From Hydrogenovibrio sp. UBA650 (lineage in GTDB: Bacteria > Pseudomonadota > Gammaproteobacteria > Thiomicrospirales > Thiomicrospiraceae): a stretch of 13,836 bases of DNA. The DNA is taken from contig DBOI01000035.1 of assembly GCA_002299245.1 (NCBI GenBank), positions 1 to 13,836 on the forward strand, in the 5' to 3' direction. The position numbers were made by a program, and so were the translations under genes. The notes below the pieces were generated by a model. That model saw only the letters and a program-made list of their open reading frames with translations. It ran no database searches and had not been told where the DNA came from. Below are positions 7,888-13,836 of the stretch, piece after piece (the stretch's first letter is position 1; every line of letters starts with the position of its first letter).

Positions 7888-9594
7888 ATGACACAAAATC
7901 AAGATAAGACTGAATTGCAGAAAGCGCTTTCAAGTGTTAAACGTGCTTTCTATTCAGCGGGTTTTTTTAGCCTGTTTATAAACCTATTGATGCTGGTTCC
8001 AGCAATCTATATGCTTCAGTTATATGACAGAGTACTTGGTAGTAGATCTGAAGATACACTGTACATGTTGACACTGATCGTTGTGATTTTGTTTGTCACA
8101 ATGGGGGTATTAGAGTTCATTCGTTCACGTATTTTAATTCGTGTTGGAAATAAGATTGATGGCTACCTGAATGAGAACTTATTTTCTTCAATGTTCCGTC
8201 GTTCCGTCAATGAGCCTGGTCACAATAGCCCTCAGCCAGTCCATGATATGAACAGCTTGCGCCAATTTATGACTGGTAATGGTTTGTTTGCATTTTTTGA
8301 TGCTCCTTGGTTGCCGATTTATCTGGCTATACTTTTCTTATTTCATCCTTGGTTCGGTTTTTTTGCACTTTTTGCAGTGATTGTTCTCTTTAGTTTGGCA
8401 TTCGCAAATGAATACACGACAAAGACATTGTTAGCAGAGGCAAATACTGAGAGCATGCAGTCTGCAAACTATGCTGCTTCATGTTTGAAAAATGCTGAAG
8501 TAGTTGCCGCAATGGGCATGGAAAAGAACATCCGTTATAAGTGGTTCGAAAAACATTTAAGCTTTTTAAAAAAACAATCAGATGCGAGTGATCGTGCCAG
8601 TATCCTTACAACGATTTCAAAAAATTTGCGTTTGATGTTTCAATCTTTGATATTAGGATTAGGTGCTTGGCTTGCCATTCAAAATGAAGTTACTCCAGGA
8701 ATGATGATTGCAGGTTCTATTTTATTGGGAAGAGCCTTAGCTCCTTTAGACCTAATAATTGGTTCATGGAAAGGTTTTGGGCAGGCCAGAAGTGCTTATG
8801 GTAGGTTGAATGAGTTATTTGCAAAATACCCTGTAGCGGATGATACGATGGCTCTTCCCTCTCCAGAAGGGAAGTTGTCGGCTGAAAATATTATGGTTGT
8901 CCCTCCTGGTTCTCAGGCCCCAGCGGTTAGAGGTGTGAGTTTTGGGCTAGACAAGGGTGATATGGTCGCAATAATTGGTCCGTCTGGTGCAGGTAAATCC
9001 TCTCTGGCAAGGGCGCTTCTTGGTGTTTGGCCTCTCATGGCTGGGAAAGTTCGTTTAGATGGTGCAGATATTCATTCTTGGGATAAAGGTTTGTTAGGGA
9101 AGCATATCGGTTATTTACCCCAGGATATTGAGCTATTTACAGGAACAATTAGTGAAAATATAGCGAGATTTGGTGAGCTGGATCCTGTCAAGGTTGTAAC
9201 CGCGGCGAAAATGGCCGGAGTTCATGAGATGATTCTTAGGTTTCCAAAGGGGTACGATACTGTATTGGTTGGTGATGCTGGCCTTTCCGGAGGCCAGAGG
9301 CAGCGAATAGGATTGGCTCGGGCACTCTATGGAAATCCAAAGCTTGTTATCTTAGATGAGCCAAACTCTAACTTAGACGATCAGGGAGAGCAGGCATTAG
9401 CAGAAGCCCTGAATGAACTTAAAAGTCAAGGTGCTACAGTTGTTTTGATTTCACATCGTAAACAGATTCTTAAACATGTAGATAAGATTGTGTTGATGGT
9501 AGAGGGTCAATTAAGAGGGTTTGGCAAACGCGACGAAGTATTAAAAGCGATCCAAGATGGCAGCCTTTCTCTTGGCTCAAACGGAAACCAATAG
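7888..9594 (+). CDS. Type I secretion ABC transporter (PrtD-like permease/ATPase)
   Basis: A 568-residue inner-membrane half-transporter that would homodimerise and drive ATP-dependent export of an unfolded substrate. The N-terminal membrane domain covers about 20-300, with helices around 22-45, 57-78, 140-172 and 250-285. The motif VPAIYMLQLYDRVLGSRSEDTL (37-58) is typical of the PrtD/RsaD group. There is no N-terminal C39 peptidase or peptidase-like domain, which argues for an S-layer, protease or RTX-type substrate with a C-terminal uncleaved signal. The ATPase domain has Walker A GPSGAGKS (364-371), Q-loop Gln412, signature LSGGQRQR (466-473), Walker B LVILDEP (486-492) and H-loop His523, so it looks fully active. 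The SD is weak (AAG at 7877-7879). Confidence 0.95.
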   Translation: MTQNQDKTELQKALSSVKRAFYSAGFFSLFINLLMLVPAIYMLQLYDRVLGSRSEDTLYMLTLIVVILFVTMGVLEFIRSRILIRVGNKIDGYLNENLFSSMFRRSVNEPGHNSPQPVHDMNSLRQFMTGNGLFAFFDAPWLPIYLAILFLFHPWFGFFALFAVIVLFSLAFANEYTTKTLLAEANTESMQSANYAASCLKNAEVVAAMGMEKNIRYKWFEKHLSFLKKQSDASDRASILTTISKNLRLMFQSLILGLGAWLAIQNEVTPGMMIAGSILLGRALAPLDLIIGSWKGFGQARSAYGRLNELFAKYPVADDTMALPSPEGKLSAENIMVVPPGSQAPAVRGVSFGLDKGDMVAIIGPSGAGKSSLARALLGVWPLMAGKVRLDGADIHSWDKGLLGKHIGYLPQDIELFTGTISENIARFGELDPVKVVTAAKMAGVHEMILRFPKGYDTVLVGDAGLSGGQRQRIGLARALYGNPKLVILDEPNSNLDDQGEQALAEALNELKSQGATVVLISHRKQILKHVDKIVLMVEGQLRGFGKRDEVLKAIQDGSLSLGSNGNQ

Positions 9595-9604
9595 GGAATT
9601 ACAA

Positions 9605-11005
9605 ATGGCAGAATTAACGCACGATAAAGCGACCTCTATTGAGCACCAAGGAGAAGTTTTAACTTCTGATATCGAGGGGATGGCTGTTGAAAAAAAACCG
9701 GGGTTACCTAATATAGATAGTGATCATTCTCCTTATAACCGAATTGGATTGCTGGTTCTATTTATAGTGTTTGGAATCTTTGGTACATGGTCTGCGACTG
9801 CTCCTCTAGATAGTGCAGCAGTTGCTCCTGGAACTGTGTTTGTGGCCTCAAACAATCGTGTGGTTCAGCACTATGAAGGAGGAATGGTTTCAGAAATATT
9901 AGTCAAAGAAGGTCAGGAAGTTGAGAGTGGACAAACTCTTGTCCGGCTTTCTCCTACTCAGGCTCAATCTGAACTTTCTGTTGTTTCTGCGCGTCTAAAT
10001 GAACTCTATGCTTTAGAGGCTAGATTGAAATCTGAAAGAAAGTTAGCAGACCAGATTGAGTTTCCAAGGACTCTTTTAGATCAGTCCAATAAAGAAAGTA
10101 TTAAAGAAATCATGCAAGGGCAAGAAGAGGTTTTTAATGCTCGTCGTAATTCTTTAGAAGGTGAGCTTAAAATATACAATCAGAGGATTGCCGCACTAAA
10201 TGAACAAATAAACGGTTTGATGTCTGTAAATTCTACTTTAGATGAGCGAATTTCAAGCTATGAACTTGAAGTCAAAGACTGGGAAGCCTTATATAAAGAG
10301 CAATATGCAGATAAAATCAGATTGCAAGAGATGCGAAGAGAATTGTCGCGTTTGATAGGTGAGAGAGGAATCCGTCAATCTGAAATTGCCCGTTTAAAGG
10401 TTCAGATTTCTGAAACCAAATCTCAGCTAGTTCTCCGTAAACAGCAATTCCGTGAAGAGGTTGTTTCGCTACTTCGTGAAATTCAATCTGAAAGAGTTGA
10501 GTTAGAATCTAGAAAAATTGCTTTAGCTGACAGATTGGAGAGGCTTGAAATAAAGGCTCCAGTGTCGGGCACCATTAACGGACTTGGCCTTTACACTATT
10601 GGTGAAGTGATTTCATCGGGCCAAACGCTTATGGAGGTTGTACCACGTTCGAAAGATTATGCGGTTAAGGCGCAAGTAATGGTAACTGATATTGATAAGG
10701 TTACAGTTGGGTTAATTGCTGATGTAAGATTTTCAGCCTTTAACACTCAGTTGACTCATGTTATTGAAGGAGAGGTTTATCATCTATCTGCTGATAAATT
10801 TGTAAATGAACAGTCTGGATTGGAGTATTTTGAAGCGAAGGTGATGCTTACCGATTCAGGAGTTGCGCAAATGGCTGAAGACGGAATTTTTATGCTTCCG
10901 GGTATGCCTGCTGAAGTTATGATAAAGATAGGAGAGCGTACTCTTTTAGATTACTTTACTAAGCCATTTACCAATATGTTTGCTAGGTCTTTTAATGAAG
11001 ACTAA
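9605..11005 (+). CDS. HlyD-family type I secretion periplasmic adaptor
   Basis: A 466-residue membrane-fusion protein linking the ABC transporter to the outer-membrane channel. It has a short cytoplasmic tail, one membrane helix (about 46-64, ending GTWSATAPLDSAAVAPG), and a split lipoyl domain (EGGMVSEILVKEGQEV at 91-106 and IKAPVSGTINGL at 316-327). Between the halves is a long coiled coil (about 121-310). A C-terminal beta-barrel region ends in GMPAEVMIKIGERTLLDYF (433-451), a hallmark of PrtE/RsaE-type adaptors. I placed the start at ATG 9605, with AGGGAA at 9593-9598 and ten bases after the ABC stop. An in-frame ATG at 9557 would overlap the ABC gene and lacks a ribosome site. Confidence 0.95.
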   Translation: MAELTHDKATSIEHQGEVLTSDIEGMAVEKKPGLPNIDSDHSPYNRIGLLVLFIVFGIFGTWSATAPLDSAAVAPGTVFVASNNRVVQHYEGGMVSEILVKEGQEVESGQTLVRLSPTQAQSELSVVSARLNELYALEARLKSERKLADQIEFPRTLLDQSNKESIKEIMQGQEEVFNARRNSLEGELKIYNQRIAALNEQINGLMSVNSTLDERISSYELEVKDWEALYKEQYADKIRLQEMRRELSRLIGERGIRQSEIARLKVQISETKSQLVLRKQQFREEVVSLLREIQSERVELESRKIALADRLERLEIKAPVSGTINGLGLYTIGEVISSGQTLMEVVPRSKDYAVKAQVMVTDIDKVTVGLIADVRFSAFNTQLTHVIEGEVYHLSADKFVNEQSGLEYFEAKVMLTDSGVAQMAEDGIFMLPGMPAEVMIKIGERTLLDYFTKPFTNMFARSFNED

Positions 11006-11047
11006 TTCCCCAAAATAAGTTAAACGTACAGTTGACGAGAGGACATT

Positions 11048-11824
11048 ATGTTACCTAATTATTTTAGTGTACTGGGTGCATATGGTTCCTATCAAAAACA
11101 AAAAGGCTGCACATGCTTTAAACTTGGAGATTCGACATTAATTGATGCGGGGTCTGTTTTCGATAGTCTAACAAGAAAACAGATTCTTAATATTGATAAG
11201 GTGCTGCTATCTCACTCTCATTTCGATCATATTAAGGATTTACCTTTTCTTTTTGAAGGCCATTTAAGAGATAGAGAAAAAACTGTTGAAGTATATGGCT
11301 CCCTTGAAACAATTAACTCTGTAAAAGAGCATATTTTCAATGATATCGTTTGGCCGAAGTTTCACAAGATCAACCTTAATAATGGAAAGCCAGTAGTTGT
11401 TTTTAAATTAATTGATACTGAAAGTGTAATTGAATTTGAAGGGTTGAGCGTTTCAGTCTTTGAAGCAGTACACAGTGTTCCATGTTATGGTTTTGTTATC
11501 AAAGGTCAAAAAAATAATGTAGTAATCTCTAGTGACACACTTATAAACCCTTTAATTCCTAAGATCTGTGAATCCTTGCAAGGTAAAACCACTCTCTTTA
11601 TCGAATGTTCATACCCAAATGAATACAAAGAGCTTGCAAAAACAACTTTCCACCTTACTCCTGAAGACGTATTTAATAACGTAAAAACAATAAATAAAAC
11701 TATCGACTTGTTTACATACCATATCAAACCCGATTTTGAGACTGAAATTTTGCAACAGCTGAATTGCTTCCTTTCAAGTTTAAGCAATGTTCAATTCAAA
11801 GGTTTTGCTAAACCTAATAGTTAG
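11048..11824 (+). CDS. Class II 3',5'-cyclic-nucleotide phosphodiesterase (metallo-beta-lactamase fold)
   Basis: A 258-residue metal-dependent hydrolase predicted to degrade cAMP or a related cyclic nucleotide. The core motif LSHSHFDHIKDLP (54-66) supplies metal ligands His56, His58, Asp60 and His61. Further ligands are His142 (AVHSVPCYGF), Asp163 (ISSDT), and the late His202 and His225. The phrases FIECSYPN (184-191) and YHIKPDF (224-230) resemble the class II phosphodiesterase family of yeast PDE1 and Vibrio CpdP. There is no clear signal peptide, so it is probably cytoplasmic. GAGAGG at 11037-11042 lies five bases before the ATG. It follows the HlyD-like gene by 42 bases with no terminator visible, so it is probably the last gene of the secretion operon. 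A general MBL hydrolase with another substrate remains possible. Confidence 0.85.
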   Translation: MLPNYFSVLGAYGSYQKQKGCTCFKLGDSTLIDAGSVFDSLTRKQILNIDKVLLSHSHFDHIKDLPFLFEGHLRDREKTVEVYGSLETINSVKEHIFNDIVWPKFHKINLNNGKPVVVFKLIDTESVIEFEGLSVSVFEAVHSVPCYGFVIKGQKNNVVISSDTLINPLIPKICESLQGKTTLFIECSYPNEYKELAKTTFHLTPEDVFNNVKTINKTIDLFTYHIKPDFETEILQQLNCFLSSLSNVQFKGFAKPNS

Positions 11825-11925
11825 AATAAAATCAATTGCTCATTGTTTTTTAAGGGCTCGAAATTTACTGTTTTGTTGCAAAAAAACAACACCGTTTAAT
11901 TGTGTGTGAATTTGTCTAAAAAAAC

Positions 11926-11954
11926 TTGCCTCCGGCTCTGTAATTCCATATATT
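11926..11954 (+). promoter_or_regulatory. Sigma-70-type promoter of the porin gene
   Basis: TTGCCT at 11926-11931 and TATATT at 11949-11954 are separated by exactly 17 bases, with an A-rich run upstream (11917-11924). Transcription would begin near 11961, about 50 bases before the porin ATG. The match and spacing are good enough to expect strong constitutive expression. Confidence 0.7.
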
Positions 11955-11963
11955 GCTTCTAAG

Positions 11964-11977
11964 CCACCAGATGGTGG
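11964..11977 (+). promoter_or_regulatory. Hairpin at the 5' end of the porin mRNA
   Basis: CCACCA (11964-11969) and TGGTGG (11972-11977) are exact inverted repeats around GA. As RNA this would fold as a five-pair GC-rich stem with a four-base loop. From the predicted start near 11961 it would lie within the first few bases of the transcript. 5'-terminal hairpins are known to stabilise porin mRNAs such as ompA. A protein operator is the alternative. Confidence 0.5.
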
Positions 11978-12010
11978 ACCGTAAAAAACTAAACTTTTAA
12001 GGAATGAATA

Positions 12011-12973
12011 ATGAAAAAGAACATTATCGCTCTAGCAGTTGCTTCTGCTATCGCTGCTCCAGTTGCTATGGCTGACGCTCCAACTATCTACGGTAAGCTT
12101 AACGTAAACATCAACTCTAAAACTGATGGTGGTAACGGTGTAAACGATACTGTTTCACGTATTGGTGTTAAAGGTTATGAAGATCTAGGTGACGGCATGA
12201 AGGCTGTTTATAAGATTGAATTCGGTCTAGATCTAGAAGGTTCTGATACTTTCTCTAACCGTAACCAATACTTAGGTCTTGCTGGTGGTTTTGGTACAGT
12301 ATTGATTGGTCGTCACGATTCTCCTCTTAAAGTTGTTCAGCCTACAGATCTATTCAACGATGGTGCTGCTGATAACGGTAAGCTAGGAATGGGTGTTGGT
12401 GGTGCTACTGGTGAAATCCGTGCTTCACACGCTCTTGTATACGTTTCTCCATCTTTTGGTGGTGTAACTCTTATTGCTGCTGGAACTTCTCCAGGTGCTG
12501 GTGATGCTGATGATCGTTCTGTTGTTGGTGGTACTCACCTTGCTGCTATGTACGGTTCTACTAAGAAAGGTCTATTCCTTTCTGCTGCTATGGATTCTTT
12601 CGGTGAAGATGAGTACGGTCTAAGTGATACTTATACTCAAACTTCATTTGCTGCTCAGTACAAAACTGGTGGTCTAACTGTTAACGCTATGATGCGTGAC
12701 TTTGACGACGGTGTATCTGGTGATTCTGCTTCTGAAGGTTCTTCTATTCACGTAGGTGCAGCTTACAAAATGGGTAAAGTTACTGTTAAAGGTAAAGTTC
12801 AGCAAGCAGACTGGGCTGATGACCGTGACGCAGGTACTCAAACAGCTATCGGTCTAGGTTACTCTCTAGGTAAGAAAACTTCTGCATATGCATATACTAC
12901 TACTAAAGACAAAGACCTAACTGGTTCTAAGTCTAAAACTCAGAACTTCGTTGGTGTTGTTCACAAGTTCTAA
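12011..12973 (+). CDS. Gram-negative outer-membrane porin
   Basis: A 320-residue beta-barrel porin. Residues 1-21 form a signal peptide (MKKNIIALAVASAIAAPVAMA) cut before DAPTIYGKLN. The mature start, the SRIGVKGYEDLGDGMKAVYKIE block (residues 45-66) and GFGTVLIGRHDSPLK (94-108) are typical of general diffusion porins. The chain ends in HKF, with the terminal Phe needed for BAM recognition. The ribosome site is AAGGA at 11999-12003, seven bases before the ATG. Codon choice differs clearly from all neighbours: Gly is almost entirely GGT, Ala mostly GCT, and Leu mostly CTA or CTT rather than TTA/TTG, as expected for a very highly expressed gene. It has its own promoter and terminator and is not part of the secretion operon. 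Its solute specificity cannot be read from sequence. Confidence 0.95.
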   Translation: MKKNIIALAVASAIAAPVAMADAPTIYGKLNVNINSKTDGGNGVNDTVSRIGVKGYEDLGDGMKAVYKIEFGLDLEGSDTFSNRNQYLGLAGGFGTVLIGRHDSPLKVVQPTDLFNDGAADNGKLGMGVGGATGEIRASHALVYVSPSFGGVTLIAAGTSPGAGDADDRSVVGGTHLAAMYGSTKKGLFLSAAMDSFGEDEYGLSDTYTQTSFAAQYKTGGLTVNAMMRDFDDGVSGDSASEGSSIHVGAAYKMGKVTVKGKVQQADWADDRDAGTQTAIGLGYSLGKKTSAYAYTTTKDKDLTGSKSKTQNFVGVVHKF

Positions 12974-12980
12974 TTTATTG

Positions 12981-12994
12981 CTGACATAAGTCAG
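12981..12994 (+). repeat. Small hairpin after the porin stop codon
   Basis: CTGAC (12981-12985) and GTCAG (12990-12994) pair around ATAA and are followed by TTTTAA. It lies eight bases after the porin stop and 18 bases before the main terminator. It may help protect the mRNA 3' end or act as a weak first terminator. Confidence 0.4.
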
Positions 12995-13012
12995 TTTTAA
13001 TTAGTAGTTGTT

Positions 13013-13047
13013 AAAAAGCCCCGCTTGTGCGGGGCTTTTTGTTTTTT
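13013..13047 (+). terminator. Strong intrinsic terminator of the porin gene
   Basis: AAAAAGCCCCGC (13013-13024) and GCGGGGCTTTTT (13029-13040) form a perfect 12-pair stem with a TTGT loop. A further T run follows at 13042-13047. It is a textbook Rho-independent terminator and, being A-flanked on the left and T-flanked on the right, could work in both directions. The right-hand T run overlaps the -35 box of the next promoter. Confidence 0.95.
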
Positions 13048-13074
13048 GACATTTCACTTATTATTGTGTTAAAT
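13046..13074 (+). promoter_or_regulatory. Promoter reading into the riboswitch
   Basis: TTGACA at 13046-13051 is a perfect -35 consensus. After 17 bases comes TTAAAT (13069-13074), a four-of-six -10 match. Transcription would start near 13078-13081, at the 5' side of the predicted riboswitch. Its exact placement supports the riboswitch being transcribed on its own rather than as readthrough from the porin. Confidence 0.6.
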
Positions 13075-13158
13075 TTGAGTAAATTGCTAAACCTATTGTG
13101 AAGTAGGGACAGAAAGCCACGGGTCTTATTCAAGATAGCCGGGCTGCTAATACTAATG
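13074..13158 (+). ncRNA. Cyclic-di-GMP-I (GEMM-I) riboswitch aptamer
   Basis: The sequence folds as a GEMM-I aptamer. P1 pairs 13075-13081 with 13151-13156 (one bulged G). P2 pairs CCTATT (13092-13097) with AGTAGG (13102-13107) and is capped by the GNRA tetraloop GTGA. P3 pairs GCC-CGG (13116-13122) with CCG-GGC (13139-13144), and TCTT (13124-13127) with AAGA (13132-13135). The core GAAAGCCACGGGTCTT and GATAGCCGGGCTGC read like the family consensus. Aligned from memory to the Vibrio Vc2 aptamer, the ligand-contacting G20, A47 and C92 correspond to G13086, A13113 and C13147. The Vc2 pair G21-C46 appears here swapped as C13087-G13112. G at position 20 favours c-di-GMP over cGAMP. The gene it controls is not evident in the window. 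Confidence 0.82.
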
Positions 13159-13183
13159 TCTGTTTTCCTTTCGTTGTCCTTAC
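13103..13183 (+). promoter_or_regulatory. Possible expression platform: alternative stem competing with the aptamer
   Basis: Bases 13103-13111 (GTAGGGACA) can pair without interruption with 13175-13183 (TGTCCTTAC), including one G-U. The adjoining GAAAG (13112-13116) can pair with CTTTC (13168-13172) across a two-base bulge. This 14-pair stem would take over the 3' side of P2 and the base aligned with A47, so it is exclusive with the ligand-bound fold. No U-run terminator or ribosome site lies right after it, so how it would act is unclear. Confidence 0.45.
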
Positions 13184-13609
13184 CTTTACTTGTGTCAAAT
13201 AAGAATTATAGGAAGCAAAAAGCGATAAAAAATCGTGTAAGATTTTGATTTTATTGATAAAAGTTTATCAGGAATGCGTTAAAATCTCAAAGATAAAATT
13301 TAGCTTGCGCCTACTTCGTTTCGTGAAATTATTTGTTATTTCCCACTCGATTTAAACGCTTCTGTAATAGCCGGTTTAACCCGAATGAATAATATTTACA
13401 TCAAAGTTCGATAGTGTTTAGCGGATGAATGTCAAAAACAAACGCCTTTTTATGGCGTAATCGAATTAGCTGAACCTTAGGCCCTAAAGGTATTTTGTTG
13501 TAAACGGCGATAATGAGCCTATAAAAGGCCAATAAAAATATTAATTGTATAGAGTCATTCTGGAGCTTTGCTATAGCAAGGTCAATGAAATTTAAAGGGG
13601 TATTGAAAC
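13159..13609. other. Long AT-rich untranslated stretch with several inverted repeats
   Basis: No ORF with a believable start and length is present on either strand. Small inverted repeats are AAAATC/GATTTT (13229-13246), TGATAAA-AG-TTTATCA (13255-13270), ACGCC/GGCGT (13442-13458) and a near-palindrome ACCTTAGG-C-CCTAAAGGT (13474-13491). Tiny ORFs of about 10 codons start at 13385 and 13424 without good ribosome sites. If the riboswitch transcript continues, this would be an unusually long structured leader. Confidence 0.6.
13555..13588 (+). repeat. 34-base interrupted hairpin just upstream of a ribosome site
   Basis: TCATT (13555-13559) pairs with AATGA (13584-13588), GA (13563-13564) with TC (13582-13583), and CTTTGC (13566-13571) with GCAAGG (13576-13581, one G-U), closed by a TATA loop. 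There is a three-base bulge (13560-13562) and a single bulged G13565. The 13 pairs end five bases before an AAAGGGG ribosome-site sequence, so the structure could influence translation there. Confidence 0.5.
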
Positions 13610-13711
13610 ATGACTTTTATTATCTTTGAAAAAACTGAATTGTGTTTGAACAACCCTAATAATGACTTATGCAAGAGGTTTTTGAAGTTACTTAGGAACG
13701 ATCCAATTTAG
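13610..13711 (+). CDS. Possible small ORF of 33 codons, function unknown
   Basis: ATG at 13610 is preceded at nine bases by AAAGGGG (13594-13600), the best ribosome-site match in the last 700 bases. The ORF ends at TAG 13709-13711. The peptide begins MTFIIFEKTELCL and is rich in Asn, Lys and Leu, with two Cys and no clear signal peptide or membrane helix. I recognise no family. A chance ORF is quite possible. What favours it is the ribosome site, the hairpin directly upstream, and its lying downstream of the riboswitch. It could be a leader peptide for a gene beyond the window. Confidence 0.25.
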   Translation: MTFIIFEKTELCLNNPNNDLCKRFLKLLRNDPI

Positions 13712-13836
13712 TTGTTTTGCTTTACTATAAATTTATTCTGTTATTGGCTTTTTTATATAGTTTTAGATATGGTGTACATTTTTGATTTTAAGAAAAATGC
13801 TATCATAAGAATATAAAAAGCTAATTTAATGTAATG
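13712..13836. other. AT-rich window end, no gene seen
   Basis: The last 125 bases are very AT-rich and hold no ORF of useful length. TTGGCT (13744-13749) with TATGGT (13768-13773, 18-base spacer) is a weak promoter possibility, and TATCAT at 13801-13806 is another isolated -10-like match. The region may contain the promoter or leader of a gene starting beyond the window. Confidence 0.35.

Noticed and set aside
9557..9604. Earlier ATG for the HlyD-like adaptor
   Set aside because: It overlaps the end of the ABC gene with no ribosome site, whereas ATG 9605 has AGGGAA correctly spaced.
11506..11787. 93-codon minus-strand ORF inside the phosphodiesterase gene
   Set aside because: It lies wholly opposite a gene with conserved metal-binding motifs and has no ribosome site or family signature.
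1..13836. tRNA, rRNA, CRISPR arrays, insertion sequences and attachment sites
   Set aside because: I saw no cloverleaf, regularly spaced direct repeats, transposase motifs or flanking terminal repeats.

Overview
The window looks like a piece of the chromosome of an AT-rich Gram-negative bacterium. It encodes a trimeric-type outer-membrane porin ending in Phe, a TolC-family outer-membrane factor, and dTDP-rhamnose genes of the kind used for O-antigen. The protein style resembles sulfur-oxidising gammaproteobacteria such as Thiomicrospira or Hydrogenovibrio, but that is an impression from memory and not a tested placement.

Layout. (1) Positions 1-2813, plus strand: the end of rfbA, then rfbC, rfbD and rfbB, tightly packed or overlapping, which together make dTDP-L-rhamnose. 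(2) Positions 2827-3516, minus strand: a Crp/Fnr-family regulator. Starting only 31 bases away on the plus strand is a CHASE2-domain class III adenylate cyclase (3548-5302). (3) A 380-base AT-rich gap with two inverted repeats and a weak promoter candidate. (4) Positions 5683-11824: a likely five-gene operon with a SapC-family protein, a TolC-like outer-membrane factor, a PrtD-like ABC transporter, an HlyD-like adaptor, and a class II cyclic-nucleotide phosphodiesterase. No secreted substrate is in the window. (5) Positions 11926-13047: a separately transcribed, highly expressed porin with a clear promoter, a 5'-UTR hairpin and a strong intrinsic terminator. (6) Positions 13046-13836: a consensus -35 promoter leads straight into what I read as a cyclic-di-GMP-I (GEMM-I) riboswitch. 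About 680 bases follow with no convincing gene except a possible 33-codon ORF behind a hairpin.

How the parts may work together. The secretion genes match the makeup of S-layer or RTX exporters (SapC plus ABC, HlyD and TolC), and the adjoining rhamnose genes would supply the surface polysaccharide to which many S-layers attach. A cAMP synthase, a cAMP-degrading enzyme and a Crp-type regulator bracket the exporter, suggesting a local cAMP circuit. A c-di-GMP riboswitch sits about 1.25 kb past the phosphodiesterase and may control a gene beyond the right edge. The individual families are supported by motifs. The joint circuit and the S-layer role are inference.
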